This document shows positions 62,717-64,000 of a DNA stretch of 64,000 nucleotides, one piece after another; the stretch's first letter is position 1; each line of letters opens with the position of its first letter. The position numbers and the translations under genes are program-made. The DNA comes from Curtobacterium sp. MCPF17_002 (GTDB taxonomy: Bacteria > Actinomycetota > Actinomycetes > Actinomycetales > Microbacteriaceae). The notes under the pieces were generated by a model, which ran no database searches, was not told where the DNA came from, and saw only the letters and a program-made list of their open reading frames with translations. The stretch spans positions 186,001 through 250,000 of the forward strand of contig NZ_CP126251.1 in NCBI RefSeq assembly GCF_003234115.2, written 5' to 3'.

Positions 62717-63618
62717 CAGTTCTTCACCGCTCCCTGCGTCACACCGGAGATCACCCAGCGCTGGGCGAACAGGTACACGATGATCGTCGGCGCCATCGCC
62801 ATCAGGTACGACGCGAACGCCACGTTGTAGTTCGTGCCGAACTTGCTCTGGAAGATGTTCTGCACCACCGGCAGCGTCTGCATGGTCGGGTCGGCCGTGA
62901 TGAGCGACGGCAGCATGAAGTCGTTCCACGAGGCCAGGAACGCGAAGATGCCGACCGTGGCGTTCATCGGCGCGAGCAGCGGCAGGATGATCCGCCAGAA
63001 GATCTGCCACGTGCTCGCTCCGTCGATGCGGGCGCTCTCCTCGAGTTCGACCGGGATGGACCGGAGGTACGCCGAGTAGAGGAGCACGCTGAACGACAGC
63101 TGGAACATGGCGTGCAGGATGCCGACGCCGATCGGGTTGTCGAGCCCGAGCTGCGCGGTGAGCTTGATCTGCGGGAGCGCGATGACCGGGAACGGCAGGA
63201 ACATCGCGGCGAGCAGGTAGACGAACGAGAAGCGGAAGAACCGCTTGTGCCAGTTCCGCACGATCGCGTACGAGGCGAACGAGCTGAGCAGGAGCGTCGC
63301 GACCACCGTGAGTGCGGCGACGCCGACGGACACCGAGAACGAGACCGGGAAGCGTGTCAGCTGCCACGCCTCGACGAAGCTCGCCGGGTTGAACGGCGCC
63401 GGCAGCGACAGGGCGTTGCCGTCGACCGACTGCGCGCTCGTCTTGAACGCCATCGCGACGGTCACGTAGAGCGGGACGAGGACGGTCAGGGACGCGACGG
63501 CGAGCAGGATCGTCAGCGGCCAGTTGACCCGTCCGAGGCGTCCACGTCGACGGGGCGGCTGATCGGGCCCCGTGGGCGTGGTGCGGGGTGCTGGGGTGCG
63601 GGTGTCGACGGTGGTCAT
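62716..63618 (-). CDS. CUT1 sugar ABC permease
   Basis: A 300-residue MalG/UgpE-type permease with six membrane segments. The EAA motif is ELEESARIDGASTWQIFWRI near residue 195. The ATG overlaps the stop of the next permease (ATGA) and its own stop overlaps the GH31 start, so transporter and enzyme are made together. It forms a transporter with the partial gene upstream. Confidence 0.9.
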   Translation of the reverse strand: MTTVDTRTPAPRTTPTGPDQPPRRRGRLGRVNWPLTILLAVASLTVLVPLYVTVAMAFKTSAQSVDGNALSLPAPFNPASFVEAWQLTRFPVSFSVSVGVAALTVVATLLLSSFASYAIVRNWHKRFFRFSFVYLLAAMFLPFPVIALPQIKLTAQLGLDNPIGVGILHAMFQLSFSVLLYSAYLRSIPVELEESARIDGASTWQIFWRIILPLLAPMNATVGIFAFLASWNDFMLPSLITADPTMQTLPVVQNIFQSKFGTNYNVAFASYLMAMAPTIIVYLFAQRWVISGVTQGAVKN

Positions 63619-64000
63619 GCGAGTCGCAGGTTCCTTCCACGGGTCGCCGCGAGCTGCAGCACGGAGATGAGGACGGTGATGATGAAGAAGACGGTCGCGT
63701 TGGCCATCTGGTACGCGTAGTCGCCGCCGGTGAAGCCACCGAAGATCGTCATCGCGACACTGCTCGTCGCGGTGCCGGGGCCGCCGCCGGTGAGGCCGAC
63801 GATGACGTCGTACGCGCCGAGGTAGCCCTTCACGCCGAGCACCGTGTTGATGACGATGAACCCGCTGATGAGCGGGAGCGTGATCGAGCGGAGCTGCTTC
63901 CAGGCGCCCGCGCCGTCGAGCGCGCTCGCCTCGTACAGGTCGTTCGGGATCGAGGTGAGCCCCGCCGTGTAGACGAGGAGCGCCCCGGGCACGGTCTGCC
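63615..64000 (-). CDS. CUT1 sugar ABC permease (partial, runs off the window)
   Basis: The C-terminal 127 or so residues of a MalF/UgpA-type permease; the frame is open to base 64000. The EAA motif NDLYEASALDGAGAWKQLRSI (in part) is visible near the left of the fragment. The ending TRGRNLRLA is typical. A solute-binding protein gene probably lies further upstream, outside the window. Confidence 0.85.
   Translation of the reverse strand, partial: QTVPGALLVYTAGLTSIPNDLYEASALDGAGAWKQLRSITLPLISGFIVINTVLGVKGYLGAYDVIVGLTGGGPGTATSSVAMTIFGGFTGGDYAYQMANATVFFIITVLISVLQLAATRGRNLRLA

Overview
The window is high-GC DNA (about 70% by eye) from an actinobacterium. The gene set (ClpC, class II LysRS, group 2 sigma factor, GTP-type PEP carboxykinase, long GapB-type GAPDH, 6C RNA, many leaderless promoters) points to Microbacteriaceae. 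A plant-associated Curtobacterium-like organism is my best guess; this is inference, because no rRNA lies in the window. No CRISPR array, integrase, transposase or IS element was seen. One DUF3800 gene (17.6-18.4 kb) stands out as lower in GC and looks acquired.

Left part (1-22 kb) is mostly housekeeping. It holds a PH-domain membrane protein (cut by the window edge), a DUF2520 Rossmann protein, lysS, two small proteins, a sigma factor behind a cluster of GGGGTAC heptamers, a TDT-family transporter, nadK, a free-standing Clp N-domain protein and clpC. A 6C small RNA follows clpC. Next comes a translationally coupled four-gene operon (HTH regulator, ImmA/IrrE-type protease, multi-pass membrane protein, alpha/beta hydrolase). 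After it lie a SRPBCC protein, an APH-fold kinase, an ArgA-like acetyltransferase, a membrane-anchored secreted protein, DUF3800, a cold-shock protein, an SseB-like protein, radA, an SGNH hydrolase and tRNA-Ser(CGA). Three near-identical long palindromes sit between genes at 8.5, 11.3 and 14.6 kb.

Middle part (22-49 kb) is catabolic. A MarR gene and a GH106-like rhamnosidase diverge from an MFS transporter whose expected start is followed by an in-frame stop. Then comes a myo-inositol-type locus: a simple-sugar ABC transporter (ATPase, permease, binding lipoprotein), a sugar-porter MFS transporter, a LacI regulator with tandem operators, three Gfo/Idh dehydrogenases, two TIM-barrel IolE/IolI-like proteins, IolB, IolD and a hydrolytic-type aldehyde dehydrogenase. 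IolC and IolJ are not in the window. Two overlapping IclR genes diverge from a coupled operon of a split transketolase, pckG and a long GAPDH, a gluconeogenic/pentose module that could absorb the products of sugar catabolism.

Right part (49-64 kb) holds an alanine-dehydrogenase/N5-carboxyethylornithine-synthase-like enzyme, then a LacI-controlled CUT1 ABC transporter with a GH127 beta-L-arabinofuranosidase, a solo LuxR-type regulator, an MFS transporter, another LacI regulator, and a second CUT1 permease pair with a GH31 glycosidase running off the end. Together these suggest use of plant cell-wall sugars.

Start codons were chosen from Shine-Dalgarno spacing, stop/start overlaps (ATGA, GTGA, TGATG are very common here) or a -10 box 5-8 nt upstream of the start, which suggests leaderless mRNA.
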